A stretch of 64,000 nucleotides of DNA from Neobacillus sp. PS3-12 (GTDB lineage Bacteria; Bacillota; Bacilli; Bacillales; Cytobacillaceae). The notes beneath the pieces are model-generated. The model did no database searches and was not told the DNA's origin. It worked only from the letters and a program-made list of their open reading frames with translations. This document shows positions 8,286-17,850 of the stretch, piece by piece. A program made the translations under genes and the position numbers. Position 1 is the first letter of the stretch. Each line of letters begins with the position of its first letter. Location of the stretch: contig NZ_CP133268.1 of NCBI RefSeq assembly GCF_030915385.1, positions 4,624,001 to 4,688,000 of the forward strand, in the 5' to 3' direction.

Positions 8286-9622
8286 ATGGGAACTATTGAT
8301 GTATCTGGAGTTATTAATGGAAGCAAGTTTTCCCGCTTCATGGATTATTACTTTTTTGGTGTGCCGTACTAGTCTTTTTTGACGGAATTGAGATTGGTAT
8401 AATTGGTCCCATTGCGACTCCATTAATTAAGGAATGGACATTAAGTTCAGTTCAAGTTGGGGAGTTATCCAGTATTACAGCTATTGGAATGATTATTGGG
8501 GGACTACTAATAGGGCCTTTTGGTGATCGAAGCAGTCGTAAGAATATTATTATCGTATGTACATTTATCTATAGCTTTTTTACACTGATGGGTGCGTTCT
8601 CTCATGGACTTGTTGATTTTAGTGTTTATCGTTTTATGGCAGGTATAGGAATTGGGGGAATTGTTCCTAATGCTTTAGGATTAATATCCGATTTTTCACC
8701 CAATAAGAATCGTTCATTCTCACTTACAATTGCAACTTCCTCAATAGCTGTAGGAGCTATGGTTGCACGATTTATTGCGATTTTCTTAATCCCGGCATTC
8801 GGATGGAGATCATTATTTATTGTGGGTGCATTCCCACTTCTATTATTGCCTTTCCTTTTTAAAGTGCTGCCAGAATCACCTACTATTCTTTTTAAGAAAC
8901 AAAGGTTTGCACAATTGTCCAGTATATTAAACCGCGTTGTAAATGAAGTGACTTACACTGCAAATGATAAATATCATATCGTAAATAAGGTCCAATCAAA
9001 GGTTCCTTTTAAGGCTTTATTTCAAAATAAGTTAGGGATTAGTACATCACTTATTTGGCTGTGTTACATGTGCTCGGCTTTAGTATCCAACGGCTTATCT
9101 GCATGGCTGCCAAATTTAATGGTAAGAGCTGGTTATCCATTAACAGCAAGTTTGTTATTTTCAGTTGTACTTGGGCTGGGGGCATTGGTTGGAAGTTTGA
9201 CTGGTGGTCAAATCGCAGTACGAATTGGCTTGAGGAAAGTAACAGCCTTCTCCTTTTTGTTAGGCGGCGTATCTTTAGTTCTACTCAGTATCAACTATGG
9301 CAGTGCCGCTATTTTATTCGCAATCTGTTTTATAACTGGTTGGGGAACAACAGGCTCACAAAACTTATTACTAGCTTATTGTTCACAGTTTTATCCTGCA
9401 GAAATTCGTTCAACAGGATCTGCATCTGCCATATCATTTGGAAAAATAGGTACATTTTTGGGACCACTTGTTATAGGCGTCATCCTGACATTCAGTTCTT
9501 CTCCAATAGCGAGCTATGGGACCTTTGCCATTATTTCTTTTATTGCTGCTTTATCGCTTTTCGGGGTCAGAGCTGCGAATGAAAATTCAGTTGTTAATAC
9601 AATTGATGAGATTGCAAAATAA
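8286..9622 (+). CDS. MFS aromatic-acid/H+ symporter-like transporter, frameshifted near 8340
   Basis: Reading starts at ATG 8286 after GAGGAGGA with MGTIDVSGVINGSKFSRF. One base appears to be missing near 8340; restoring it gives HGLLLFWCAVLVFFDG and then the frame that runs to 9622. The joined product (about 446 residues) has the N-terminal signature of aromatic acid:H+ symporters (BenK/PcaK group), the loop motif GDRSSRKN between helices 2 and 3, and twelve hydrophobic segments. Without the repair the intact frame begins only at 8489, after the first helix. It sits between the TPP enzyme and aldehyde dehydrogenase and probably imports the operon substrate. Confidence 0.75.
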
Positions 9623-9768
9623 ATGCGGGCTAAATTTTGGACCATTTCCGTTATTAAATACTCATTTAATTCGTGATGCCAATAGAAAAAATTTAAGAAA
9701 ATAAAAAAAGTCAATACTGAACTTCTCATTAATAAATGAATGAAATGGACATACCGAGGTGAATGCAC

Positions 9769-11208
9769 ATGAAAGTGAATTTGTTTATAAACAATGAAGA
9801 CGTGGCAACAGAGAATTATGATGAAGTGAGGGACCCAGGCAGATTAAGTGAAGTAGTAGGCTATATCGCCAAAGGGGATGCAAGCCATATTGATCAAGCT
9901 GTACAGGCTGCACAGCGAGCCTTCCGCTCCTGGAGTCAAACTTCACTGGAAGAGAGAATGTCAACTCTATTGAAATCTGCAGAAGAAATTGAGAGAAATG
10001 CGACTTTCATCGCCAGTGTGACAGCTAAAGAAAATGGTATTCTGTTTAGCAGAACCGTTGACGAAGTCAAGTTGGGCTTGATGGATATGAGAAATATGAT
10101 AGAATTGGCACCCTCTGCCTTTCAACAACAGACCATAGAGGATGAAAGCGGTTGGGTCAGAGTGGTGAAGAGGTCGATGGGTGTGATTGCTTGTATCGTT
10201 CCTTGGAATGCTCCAATCATTCTGACTTTACAAAAAATAACGCCAATTCTTCTTGCGGGCAATACAATTGTTGTAAAGCCTTCTCCAACTGCTTCAATGG
10301 GTGTGGCAACGATTTTAAGAACTATGGCGGAATTTTTCCATCCAGGAGTGATTAATGTTGTTCTTGGTGGCGGTGATGTAGGAAGTGCTTTAACCTCACA
10401 TCCGTTAGTCCGTAAAATTTCCTTTACCGGCGGCGGGAATACGGCCGTGTCGATCATGAAGTCTGCTGCTGAAACACTCAAAGGGGTTCACTTTGAATTA
10501 GGAGGTAACGATCCCGCTATTGTATTAGACGATTCCGATCTGGATGAAGTCGTTCCAAAGATCGTTGAAGGGGCATTCCGAAGAACGGGGCAATTCTGCT
10601 TTGCGATTAAACGCGTTTACATCCCCGCCGATTTGTATGATGAATTCTATGAAAGGGCTTACAAACTGGTGGATTGCTATAAAATTGGGCATCAAATGAA
10701 TGAAGAGGCCACAATGGGTCCTATTAACAACGAACTTCAATATCAAAGAATCAGTGAACTAATCGACAGACTTGAGCAAAGTGGCGCTAACTTTGTCAGG
10801 TTAGGGAAGGTACTGGAGCCTGAAAATTGGGATAATGGATACTATCTGCAGCCAGTAGTTGTAAGGGATATTGATCCAAACGCCGAGATTGTTACATGCG
10901 AGCAATTTGGTCCAGTGCTTCCGCTGATTCCATATCATACGGAAGAAGAGGTTATTCAAATGGCCAACGATTCAGAATTGGGTCTGGGTTCTTCCATATG
11001 GTCTTCGGATTTTGATCGTGCATTGGGCGTTTCGAACCAAATTGAAGCGGGTATGACTTTCATTAATGGTCATGGACAAACACCATTAGGTTCAAAACAC
11101 ATCCCCTTTGGTGGAGTTAAGCAAAGTGGAATCGGAAGAGAAAAGTCCATCGAGGTTTTCAATGAATTTATTGAATATCACGGGATTAATTACCATAAGA
11201 AAAAATAA
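9769..11208 (+). CDS. NAD(P)-dependent aldehyde dehydrogenase
   Basis: 479 residues of the ALDH superfamily. Key residues are present: N in IVPWNAPIILT, K in NTIVVKPSPTA, the general base in HFELGGNDP and the catalytic cysteine in RTGQFCFAIKR. The ATG at 9769 lies seven bases after GAGGTG; the ATG at 9763 is too close to it. It oxidises an aldehyde to an acid, probably the product of the TPP enzyme upstream. The substrate is unknown, since it does not carry a recognisable substrate-specific signature. A decayed paralogue lies at 7863-8053. Confidence 0.88.
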   Translation: MKVNLFINNEDVATENYDEVRDPGRLSEVVGYIAKGDASHIDQAVQAAQRAFRSWSQTSLEERMSTLLKSAEEIERNATFIASVTAKENGILFSRTVDEVKLGLMDMRNMIELAPSAFQQQTIEDESGWVRVVKRSMGVIACIVPWNAPIILTLQKITPILLAGNTIVVKPSPTASMGVATILRTMAEFFHPGVINVVLGGGDVGSALTSHPLVRKISFTGGGNTAVSIMKSAAETLKGVHFELGGNDPAIVLDDSDLDEVVPKIVEGAFRRTGQFCFAIKRVYIPADLYDEFYERAYKLVDCYKIGHQMNEEATMGPINNELQYQRISELIDRLEQSGANFVRLGKVLEPENWDNGYYLQPVVVRDIDPNAEIVTCEQFGPVLPLIPYHTEEEVIQMANDSELGLGSSIWSSDFDRALGVSNQIEAGMTFINGHGQTPLGSKHIPFGGVKQSGIGREKSIEVFNEFIEYHGINYHKKK

Positions 11209-11227
11209 TGATTAATTGTATAAAAAG

Positions 11228-11257
11228 CTCTCCAAATTTTGGAGAGTCCTTTTTTAT
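11228..11257 (+). terminator. rho-independent terminator after aldehyde dehydrogenase
   Basis: CTCTCCAAATTTTGGAGAG is a perfect hairpin followed by a T-rich tract. It ends the transcript of the aldehyde dehydrogenase. Confidence 0.85.
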
Positions 11258-11299
11258 TTATTATTAGTTTAATTTACTCTATCTCGGAGGTGAATCCCA

Positions 11300-12481
11300 T
11301 TGAATTTTTACATTATTATCCTGATGAATACAATCCTTATCACTACAATTACGGGGATTAAGCCCATTGTTTCTTTATACGCCTATTCCTTAGGGATAAC
11401 CCCCCAAGAAATCAGCATGATTGTTGCTAGTTCTGCCATCTGTCCGGCTCTTTTGGCTTTACAAATTGGCAAATGGGTTGATCATATAGGAACACGTCCC
11501 ATGGTGATCATCGGGAATGTTCTGTATTTGCTTTCCTTATTAATAAGTGTCATGTTCACATCCTTTTTCATTTTTTTAATACAGCTAGCTTTGGCGGGTA
11601 TTGCTACTACCTGCATAATGCTTGGCTTGCAGAAGAGAATTGGCAGCTTAGGGGGCGACATCAATCGGACAGTGGCCAACTATAGTCTGTTTGGCTCAGT
11701 AGGCTCAATGATTGGCCCCACTATTAGCTCTTTTCTATATGATTATTACGGGTACCATATCTTTATCTTTTTTAATATGCTGCTCATTGTCATCGCATTG
11801 TGCAGCGAGATGGGGATAAGGAATTTAGATAGAAAGAACACGCAAATAACGGTTAAGAACCAACAAGCAAATTTGCAGGGAAGTGAGTCGATTTGGGTCC
11901 TTATACGAAACCGTGATATAAGGAATGCCATTATTATTGGAGGATTAATCTTTTCTTATCGAGAGCTGTTTACCGTCTACTTTCCTTTGCTTGCCCACAA
12001 TATGGGCATCAGTCCCATGATAACAGGGATTCTCCTCTCATTTTGCGGTCTGGCCATGCTTGTTATTCGATTCACCCAGACGTCTCTCGTTCGCTCTTTT
12101 GGCCGCATGAGAATCCTTACATGGTCTCTTTTCACTACTGGTATCATTTATCTTGTTACACCTTTTTCCCCTTGGATCGTATTGCTTTTCGTTTTGGTTG
12201 GAGTTTTAGGAGCTGGTCTAGGTCTTGCGCAGCCGCTAAGCACCGCAGCTCTACTGGAAGGAACCATACCCGAACATCGTGGAGAAGTATTAGGCGTTCA
12301 GATGATGATGAATCGAGTATCTCAATTTGCCATTCCGGCCATCTTTGGCGGACTAGGCGGCTTGATAGGTGTCTCTGCTATTTTTTGGGGCAGCGGGTTT
12401 GTTCTTACAGCCGTTGGGTATATAACACGTCCATTGCCTGTGCATGTTGATAGGTGTAAGAATCAGAGGCATCATTTATAG
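11300..12481 (+). CDS. MFS transporter
   Basis: 393 residues with about twelve hydrophobic helices. The loop after helix 2 reads GKWVDHIGTRPMVI, a variant of the MFS motif A. Translation probably starts at TTG 11300, seven bases after CGGAGGTGA. Its own terminator-bounded position between aldehyde dehydrogenase and etfB suggests a separate transcription unit. Substrate is unknown; drug-efflux-like members share this general shape, so both import and export are possible. Confidence 0.8.
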   Translation: MNFYIIILMNTILITTITGIKPIVSLYAYSLGITPQEISMIVASSAICPALLALQIGKWVDHIGTRPMVIIGNVLYLLSLLISVMFTSFFIFLIQLALAGIATTCIMLGLQKRIGSLGGDINRTVANYSLFGSVGSMIGPTISSFLYDYYGYHIFIFFNMLLIVIALCSEMGIRNLDRKNTQITVKNQQANLQGSESIWVLIRNRDIRNAIIIGGLIFSYRELFTVYFPLLAHNMGISPMITGILLSFCGLAMLVIRFTQTSLVRSFGRMRILTWSLFTTGIIYLVTPFSPWIVLLFVLVGVLGAGLGLAQPLSTAALLEGTIPEHRGEVLGVQMMMNRVSQFAIPAIFGGLGGLIGVSAIFWGSGFVLTAVGYITRPLPVHVDRCKNQRHHL

Positions 12482-12642
12482 TTTTATTATCGAAGGAAAT
12501 CCAAAAAACCATATTTAAATCATATAGTAGCGCTATTTTATAGATATTAGTAATATGTGTAATCCTATGGTAAATTCTTAATATACAGATAATTCAATTA
12601 TTTACTATGAAAAATTAATCATTTTACATTCAGGAGGTCCAC

Positions 12643-13410
12643 ATGAAAATTTTGGCGCTGCTAAAGCAAACATTTGACACAGAAGAGAAAATTGTACTCT
12701 CCAATGGAAAGGTAAGTGAAGACGGGGTTAAATACGTCATTAATCCTTATGATGAATATGCTGTCGAAGAGGCAGTGGCGATTAAGGAAAAACATGGTGG
12801 AGAAGTGACGGTTGTGACGATTGGCCCCTCACGCGCCGAGGCTGCATTGCGTACGGCATTGGCAATGGGAGCTGATAAAGCAATCATCGTGGATGATGAA
12901 TCTGTTTTCGGTGATGAATATATGATTTCTAAAGTATTAGCGACTGTAGCAAAAAGAGATACCTATGATTTGATATTAGGCGGATATATGGCGGTTGACG
13001 ATGGTGCTGCACAGGTTGGACCACGTTTAGCCGAAGAGCTGGGAATCGCGCATATCTCTACCATTACGAATATGGAAGTGGATGGAAGCAAAGTAAAAGT
13101 GGAAAAAGACGTGGAAGGCGATATTGAAGTCATAGAAGCGAGCATGCCTGTACTAGTTACAGCACAGCAAGGATTAAATGAACCGCGTTACCCTTCACTT
13201 CCGGGAATTATGAAGGCAAAGAAAAAACCAATCGAACGGCTTACTGCCGCTGACCTAGGTATAAATATTGAGGAGATTCTTTCGAAGACAGAAGTACTTG
13301 AACAATATTTACCACAGCAAAAAACGGCCGGGAAAATTCTTCAAGGTGAACTGCCTGAACAGGTCTTTGAGCTCGCAAAAGCGCTTCGCTTTGAAGCGAA
13401 AGTCGTGTAA
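12643..13410 (+). CDS. etfB: Electron transfer flavoprotein subunit beta
   Basis: 255 residues. The start follows CAGGAGGTCC. It shows the EtfB pattern: KQTFDTEEKI near the start, NPYDEYAVEEAVAIKEKHGGEVTVVTIGP, GADKAIIVDDE and the adenylate-binding GGYMAVDDGAAQVGPRLAEEL, then LPGIMKAKKKPI where ETF docks its dehydrogenase partner. It forms a dimer with EtfA. The complex takes electrons from the acyl-CoA dehydrogenase of this operon and hands them to the Fe-S quinone reductase at 3869-5950. Confidence 0.95.
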   Translation: MKILALLKQTFDTEEKIVLSNGKVSEDGVKYVINPYDEYAVEEAVAIKEKHGGEVTVVTIGPSRAEAALRTALAMGADKAIIVDDESVFGDEYMISKVLATVAKRDTYDLILGGYMAVDDGAAQVGPRLAEELGIAHISTITNMEVDGSKVKVEKDVEGDIEVIEASMPVLVTAQQGLNEPRYPSLPGIMKAKKKPIERLTAADLGINIEEILSKTEVLEQYLPQQKTAGKILQGELPEQVFELAKALRFEAKVV

Positions 13411-13449
13411 TCCTATCTGGAAAATAAACATTTAAGGGGGAAGACATCA

Positions 13450-14421
13450 ATGAGTAAAGATGTGTTAGTTGTTGCTGAAAAACGAAATGGTAGTTTGAGA
13501 AATGTTTCATTTGAAGCACTTGCTGCTACCAAAACAATAGCTGCAGGCGGGAAAGTGACGGCGGTATTATTTGGCCAGGGGGATAACAGTGATGCTGTTC
13601 AGCTGGCGCAATATGGAGCAGATCAAGTCTACTTAGTTACCAACGAGGAATTGAATGTGTATTCAACGGATGCATTCTCGCAAGCATTCACTGAAGTATT
13701 CCACAATGTAAACCCGGATGCCGTACTGCTTGGTCATACAGCTATGGGGCGTGATTTGGCACCAAGGGTGGCTGCTCGTCTCGGCCTTGGCTTAGTATCT
13801 GATTGTACCGACGTTGAAGTGAATGGTGATGAAGTAATCTTTGTTCGCCCGATTTACGCAGGGAAAGCGTTCCAAAAGAAAAGAATAACCGACGGGATCA
13901 TTTTTGCAACGATTCGCTCGAACAATATTGCCAAAGGCGAACTGGATGCTGGGCGTACAGGAGAAACGATTGAATATAAAGCGACCATTAAGGATATCCG
14001 CACAGTCATTAAAGATGTCGTAAGAAAGACAGCAGGCACGATTGATTTAACAGAAGCTAAAATTATTGTTTCAGGTGGCCGGGGAGTGAAAAGTGCGGAA
14101 GGCTTCAACCCGATTAAAGAATTAGCAGATGTACTGGGAGCGGCAGTTGGTGCATCCCGTGCGGCTTGTGATGCAGGCTATTGTGACTATTCCATGCAGG
14201 TTGGCCAAACCGGAAAAGTAGTAACACCAGATTTATATATTGCATGCGGCATATCCGGTGCAGTTCAGCATTTGGCTGGAATGTCTAACTCCAAGATTAT
14301 CGTAGCAATTAATAAGGATCCAGAAGCACCAATTTTCAAAGTGGCTGATTATGGAATTGTCGGAGACTTATTTGAAGTGGTGCCAATGTTGGCTGAAGAG
14401 TTCAAAAAGGTACCGGTATAA
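13450..14421 (+). CDS. etfA: Electron transfer flavoprotein subunit alpha
   Basis: 323 residues, 39 bases after etfB. The C-terminal FAD domain is intact: VSGGRGVKSAEGF, GASRAACDAGYC, QVGQTGKVVTPDLYIACGIS, GAVQHLAGM and AINKDPEAPIF. It binds the FAD of the ETF dimer. Being a second, operon-dedicated ETF pair, it is likely expressed only with this catabolic block. Confidence 0.95.
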   Translation: MSKDVLVVAEKRNGSLRNVSFEALAATKTIAAGGKVTAVLFGQGDNSDAVQLAQYGADQVYLVTNEELNVYSTDAFSQAFTEVFHNVNPDAVLLGHTAMGRDLAPRVAARLGLGLVSDCTDVEVNGDEVIFVRPIYAGKAFQKKRITDGIIFATIRSNNIAKGELDAGRTGETIEYKATIKDIRTVIKDVVRKTAGTIDLTEAKIIVSGGRGVKSAEGFNPIKELADVLGAAVGASRAACDAGYCDYSMQVGQTGKVVTPDLYIACGISGAVQHLAGMSNSKIIVAINKDPEAPIFKVADYGIVGDLFEVVPMLAEEFKKVPV

Positions 14422-14446
14422 GCAAAAATAGAGAGGAGAAAACAAC

Positions 14447-15673
14447 ATGGCAAATATTCTATCAGGTCTTACAGTTATTGATTTGACACAAAACGTGGCA
14501 GGTCCGTTTTGTTCACAAATGTTAGGGGATTTAGGAGCGACGGTCATCAAGATTGAACGTCCGGGACATGGAGATGACACGAGGCATTGGCACCCGCCTT
14601 TATGGGGGGAGGAATCCTCTACCTTCTTAGCATTAAATCGTAATAAGAAAAGCATATGCGTGGATCTTAATCATTCGGAGGGGCAAAACATTGTCCGTGA
14701 ATTATGCAAAAAGGCAGACATCTTTATCCATAGCTTGAAGCCTGGAAGCGAAGAATCCCGCGGACTCGGCTATGAGACATTATCGGAAATAAATCCTTCT
14801 TTAATTTACGCGGCGATTAGTGCATTTGGTGATAAAGGGAAAATGAAAAACAAGCCAGGCTACGACCCGCTTATTCAGGCATACAGCGGCATCATGAGTT
14901 TGACAGGAAATGAGGGAGACGACCCGGCTCGTGTCGGCGTATCGATTGTTGATATGGCAACAGGAATGTGGTCTCTGATTGGTATACTGACTGCCCTTCA
15001 CCAACGCAACGAAACCGGCAAAGGCTGCAAAGTAGCAAACAGTCTGTTAGAAACGGGAGTAGCATGGGTTACATTACAGCTTTCAACGTTTATGGCTTCC
15101 GGAAGACTTCCTAGGAAAATGGGAACAGGAATGGCGACTACAGCACCTTATGAAGCTTTTAAAACAAAAGGGGACCAATGGGCGATTATTGCAGCAGGTA
15201 ACAATCGACTGTTCAAAAATTTATGTGAAGCGCTTCAAATGCCGGAGCTAGTCGAGGATCCGCGATTTGAATCCAATTCATCAAGAGTCCAAAACCGTAA
15301 AGAGCTTCACAGATTGATAGAAGAATGCACCTTACGCTATGAGGTGGATGACCTCGTCAGCTTAATGGCGGAATACAATGTACCAAGCAGTCCAATCAAT
15401 ACATTAGATCGGGTACTCCGAGATGAACAAGTGAATGCACTTTCTTTAATAAAACCAGTAGAAGGTTTTCGGGTTTCTGATTTCCGAATGGTCGATTTAC
15501 CATTCCGAATTAATGAAGAACGCGGTAATCTTCAATCACTGCCACCATTGCTAGGGGAGCATACGGTTGAAATTCTTAGATCATTAAATTACTCAGAAGA
15601 AGCATTGGAGCAGCTCAAGAGCAAGAGCATTATTGGTTGGGAGGCAGACGATGAACTTACCCCAACACGTTGA
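14447..15673 (+). CDS. CaiB/BaiF (class III) CoA-transferase, copy 1
   Basis: 408 residues. The N-terminus LSGLTVIDLTQNVAGPFCSQMLGDLGA and VIKIERPGHGDDTR are the family signature; the catalytic aspartate is in VDMATGMWS. Class III enzymes move CoA between carboxylic acids without a free acyl phosphate. The 3' end overlaps the HMG-CoA-lyase-like gene by 23 bases, pointing to a coupled activation/cleavage pair: the transferase makes the CoA thioester and the lyase cleaves it. The acid is not identified. Confidence 0.88.
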   Translation: MANILSGLTVIDLTQNVAGPFCSQMLGDLGATVIKIERPGHGDDTRHWHPPLWGEESSTFLALNRNKKSICVDLNHSEGQNIVRELCKKADIFIHSLKPGSEESRGLGYETLSEINPSLIYAAISAFGDKGKMKNKPGYDPLIQAYSGIMSLTGNEGDDPARVGVSIVDMATGMWSLIGILTALHQRNETGKGCKVANSLLETGVAWVTLQLSTFMASGRLPRKMGTGMATTAPYEAFKTKGDQWAIIAAGNNRLFKNLCEALQMPELVEDPRFESNSSRVQNRKELHRLIEECTLRYEVDDLVSLMAEYNVPSSPINTLDRVLRDEQVNALSLIKPVEGFRVSDFRMVDLPFRINEERGNLQSLPPLLGEHTVEILRSLNYSEEALEQLKSKSIIGWEADDELTPTR

Positions 15674-16619
15674 ATTGTATGAGGTAGGACCAAGGGAAGG
15701 CTTTCAATCGGAAGCAAGCAAAATTCCTACCGAAGATAAGATTCGTTTTATTAATTCATTGAGCCAAACTGGACTCAAAAACATTGAGGCTACTTCCTTT
15801 GTTAGTCCGAAATGGGTGCCTCAGATGGCAGATGCAGAAATGGTATTAGCAAAGATTGATAGAGTGCCAGTGGTTGCCTATCGAGCGGCATATCTGAATT
15901 TGAAAGGACTTGAGCGGGCCCTTACCAATAACGTGACATTGGATGGAAGTCTTGTCCTATCTGCAAGTAATGTCTTTTCAAAACGGAATATGAATAAAAC
16001 AACGAATGAAATGCTCGAAACATTGCCAGAATGGATCGAGGCCTATAAGAATGCAGGCATTCCGGTGAAACAGATGGGATTTATGGCTTCCTTTGGCTGT
16101 AACTTTGAAGGCTACATTAACTTAGATCATTTGCTGGAACTCATGGGTAAGGTTATTTCTTTAGCAGAAAGCTATGGAGAACGGATACAGAAGGTCAAGT
16201 TAGCCGATACGATGGGCTGGGCGAACCCAGAACAGATCAAACGAACCGTCCGTGCCATTCAGGATAAATGGCCGGAGCTTAACATCCATTTGCATTTGCA
16301 TGATACACGCGGACTTGGTCTCGCAAACGTTTATGCAGCACTTCAGGAAGGGCTGTGGGAATTTGATACGGCGGTTGCAGGCCTTGGAGGCTGTCCATTT
16401 GCCGCTGTGAAAGGGGCGCCAGGAAATATTTCTACAGAGGACGTCGCATTTCTATGCGAGGAAATGGGCATAGATACAGGACTTAACCTGGAAGCATTAG
16501 TTGAATGCTCCAAGATGGCTGAAAGGATTGTAGGGCGAGAGCTCCCTGGGCATTTGTCCAAGGGCGGGGTTCTTCCCGGAATCAGACCACAATCCTGGAT
16601 GCAGGTACAAGGATCTTAA
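15651..16619 (+). CDS. HMG-CoA-lyase-like enzyme, copy 1
   Basis: 322 residues of the HMGL TIM-barrel family, starting at ATG 15651 after GGGAGG. The active-site motif near the start is VGPREGFQSE; HMG-CoA lyases normally have PRDG, so glutamate replaces the metal-binding aspartate. The HLHLHDTRGLG metal histidines are kept. The cysteine loop reads GGLGGCPFAAVKGAPGN, one or two residues longer than usual. These changes suggest a different 3-hydroxyacyl-CoA from HMG-CoA, for example a citramalyl-CoA-type substrate, but this is inference. Confidence 0.8.
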   Translation: MNLPQHVELYEVGPREGFQSEASKIPTEDKIRFINSLSQTGLKNIEATSFVSPKWVPQMADAEMVLAKIDRVPVVAYRAAYLNLKGLERALTNNVTLDGSLVLSASNVFSKRNMNKTTNEMLETLPEWIEAYKNAGIPVKQMGFMASFGCNFEGYINLDHLLELMGKVISLAESYGERIQKVKLADTMGWANPEQIKRTVRAIQDKWPELNIHLHLHDTRGLGLANVYAALQEGLWEFDTAVAGLGGCPFAAVKGAPGNISTEDVAFLCEEMGIDTGLNLEALVECSKMAERIVGRELPGHLSKGGVLPGIRPQSWMQVQGS

Positions 16620-16661
16620 TTTAATAGAAAAATATATTCATAAAACATGGAGGAATGAAAA

Positions 16662-17821
16662 ATGAATTTTGAATTTACTGACCTACAGAATGATATTCGC
16701 GCTGGAGTGAGAGAGGTTTGCTCACGGTTTGATCTAGATTATTGGAGAAGATCCCATGAGGATCATACCTATCCGACAGAATTTGTAAAAGCCATGAGTG
16801 ATGCAGGCTGGCTAGGCGCACTAATTCCGGAGGAGTACGGCGGCTCAGGGTTAGGTTTTACAGAGGGAGCTATTATCCTGGAAGAAGTCAATCGTTCCGG
16901 TGGAAACTCTAACCAGGTTCATGCCCAGATGTATACGATGGGTGCACTTCTCAGACATGGAAGTGAAGAACAAAAGAATAAATATTTACCACAAATTGCG
17001 GATGGTTCCTTAAGACTGCAAACGTTCGCTGTTACAGAGCCTGACGCAGGTACGGACACAACTAAAATTAAAACATTCGCTGAGAAAAAGGAGACCGTTA
17101 CATTATTAACGGACAAAAAATCTTTATCTCCCGTTTCAACAACACAGATTTGATGCTGCTCCTTGCTCGTACAACACCGCTTGACAAAGTAGAAAAGAGA
17201 ACACATGGCATCAGCTTGTTTCTAATTGATACCCGTGAAGTTGGAAAAGGGATTGAATCAACGACAATTTCAACTATGCTAGGCGGAGACACCAATCAAT
17301 TGTTCTTCAATGACCTTGAAGTACCTGAGGAATGTTTGATTGGTGAAGAAGGAAGAGGGCTTTACTGCGTAATGGACGGAATGGTTGCAGAAAGGATTCT
17401 TGTATCCGGTTCAGCGCTTGGTAATGGAAAGTGGTTTATTGACCAGGCAGTAAAATATGCGAACGAGCGTGTTGTCTTTAACCGTCCAATCGGTCAAAAC
17501 CAAGGGATCCAGTTCCCGATTGCACAAGCCTATATGGAGCTTCAAGCTGCGGAGGCCTTAATGTATAAAGCAGCTTCTAAATTCGATAACAATCTACAGG
17601 CTGGGGCAGACGCAAATATGGCGAAGTACCTGTGTTCTGAAGCTGCTTATCATGCAGCTGAAGCGTGTATGCAAACGCATGGCGGATATGCTGCAGCAAA
17701 CGAGTACCACATCAACCGCAAGTGGATGCAAGCAAGAATGATGAAGATTGCTCCAATCTCTTCAAACTTAATCTTAAGCCATGTAGGTCAGCACGTATTG
17801 AAAATGCCAAGATCATATTAA
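16662..17821 (+). CDS. Acyl-CoA dehydrogenase, frameshifted near 17090
   Basis: Two frames together give a normal dehydrogenase of about 386 residues. The first (from ATG 16662, after GGAGG) covers the N-terminal helical domain with IPEEYGGSGLGF and the FAD motif FAVTEPDAGTDTT. At about 17090 one G seems missing in AAAAAGGAGACC. Restoring it gives GDRYIINGQKIFIS followed by RFNNTD and then the second frame, LMLLLARTTPLDK to the C-terminal helices with QTHGGYAAANEY. As it stands the product would stop at 17153 without the flavin and acyl-CoA domains. It would donate electrons to EtfAB. Substrate is unknown. Confidence 0.85.
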
Positions 17822-17850
17822 GAGAGATTCAAGAAAGGAGGGCGATTTGT

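Noticed and set aside
9055..9582. Long + strand open frame overlapping the MFS gene
   Set aside because: It lies entirely inside the transporter reading frame, has no ribosome site and gives a low-complexity, cysteine- and tryptophan-rich translation.
12043..12450. 135-codon + strand frame within the second MFS gene
   Set aside because: Out-of-frame reading of a clear membrane protein; arginine- and serine-rich product without ribosome site.
17665..17850. Long N-terminal extension of the enoyl-CoA hydratase
   Set aside because: It overlaps the dehydrogenase C-terminus out of frame; the GTG at 17851 has a strong ribosome site and gives normal family length.
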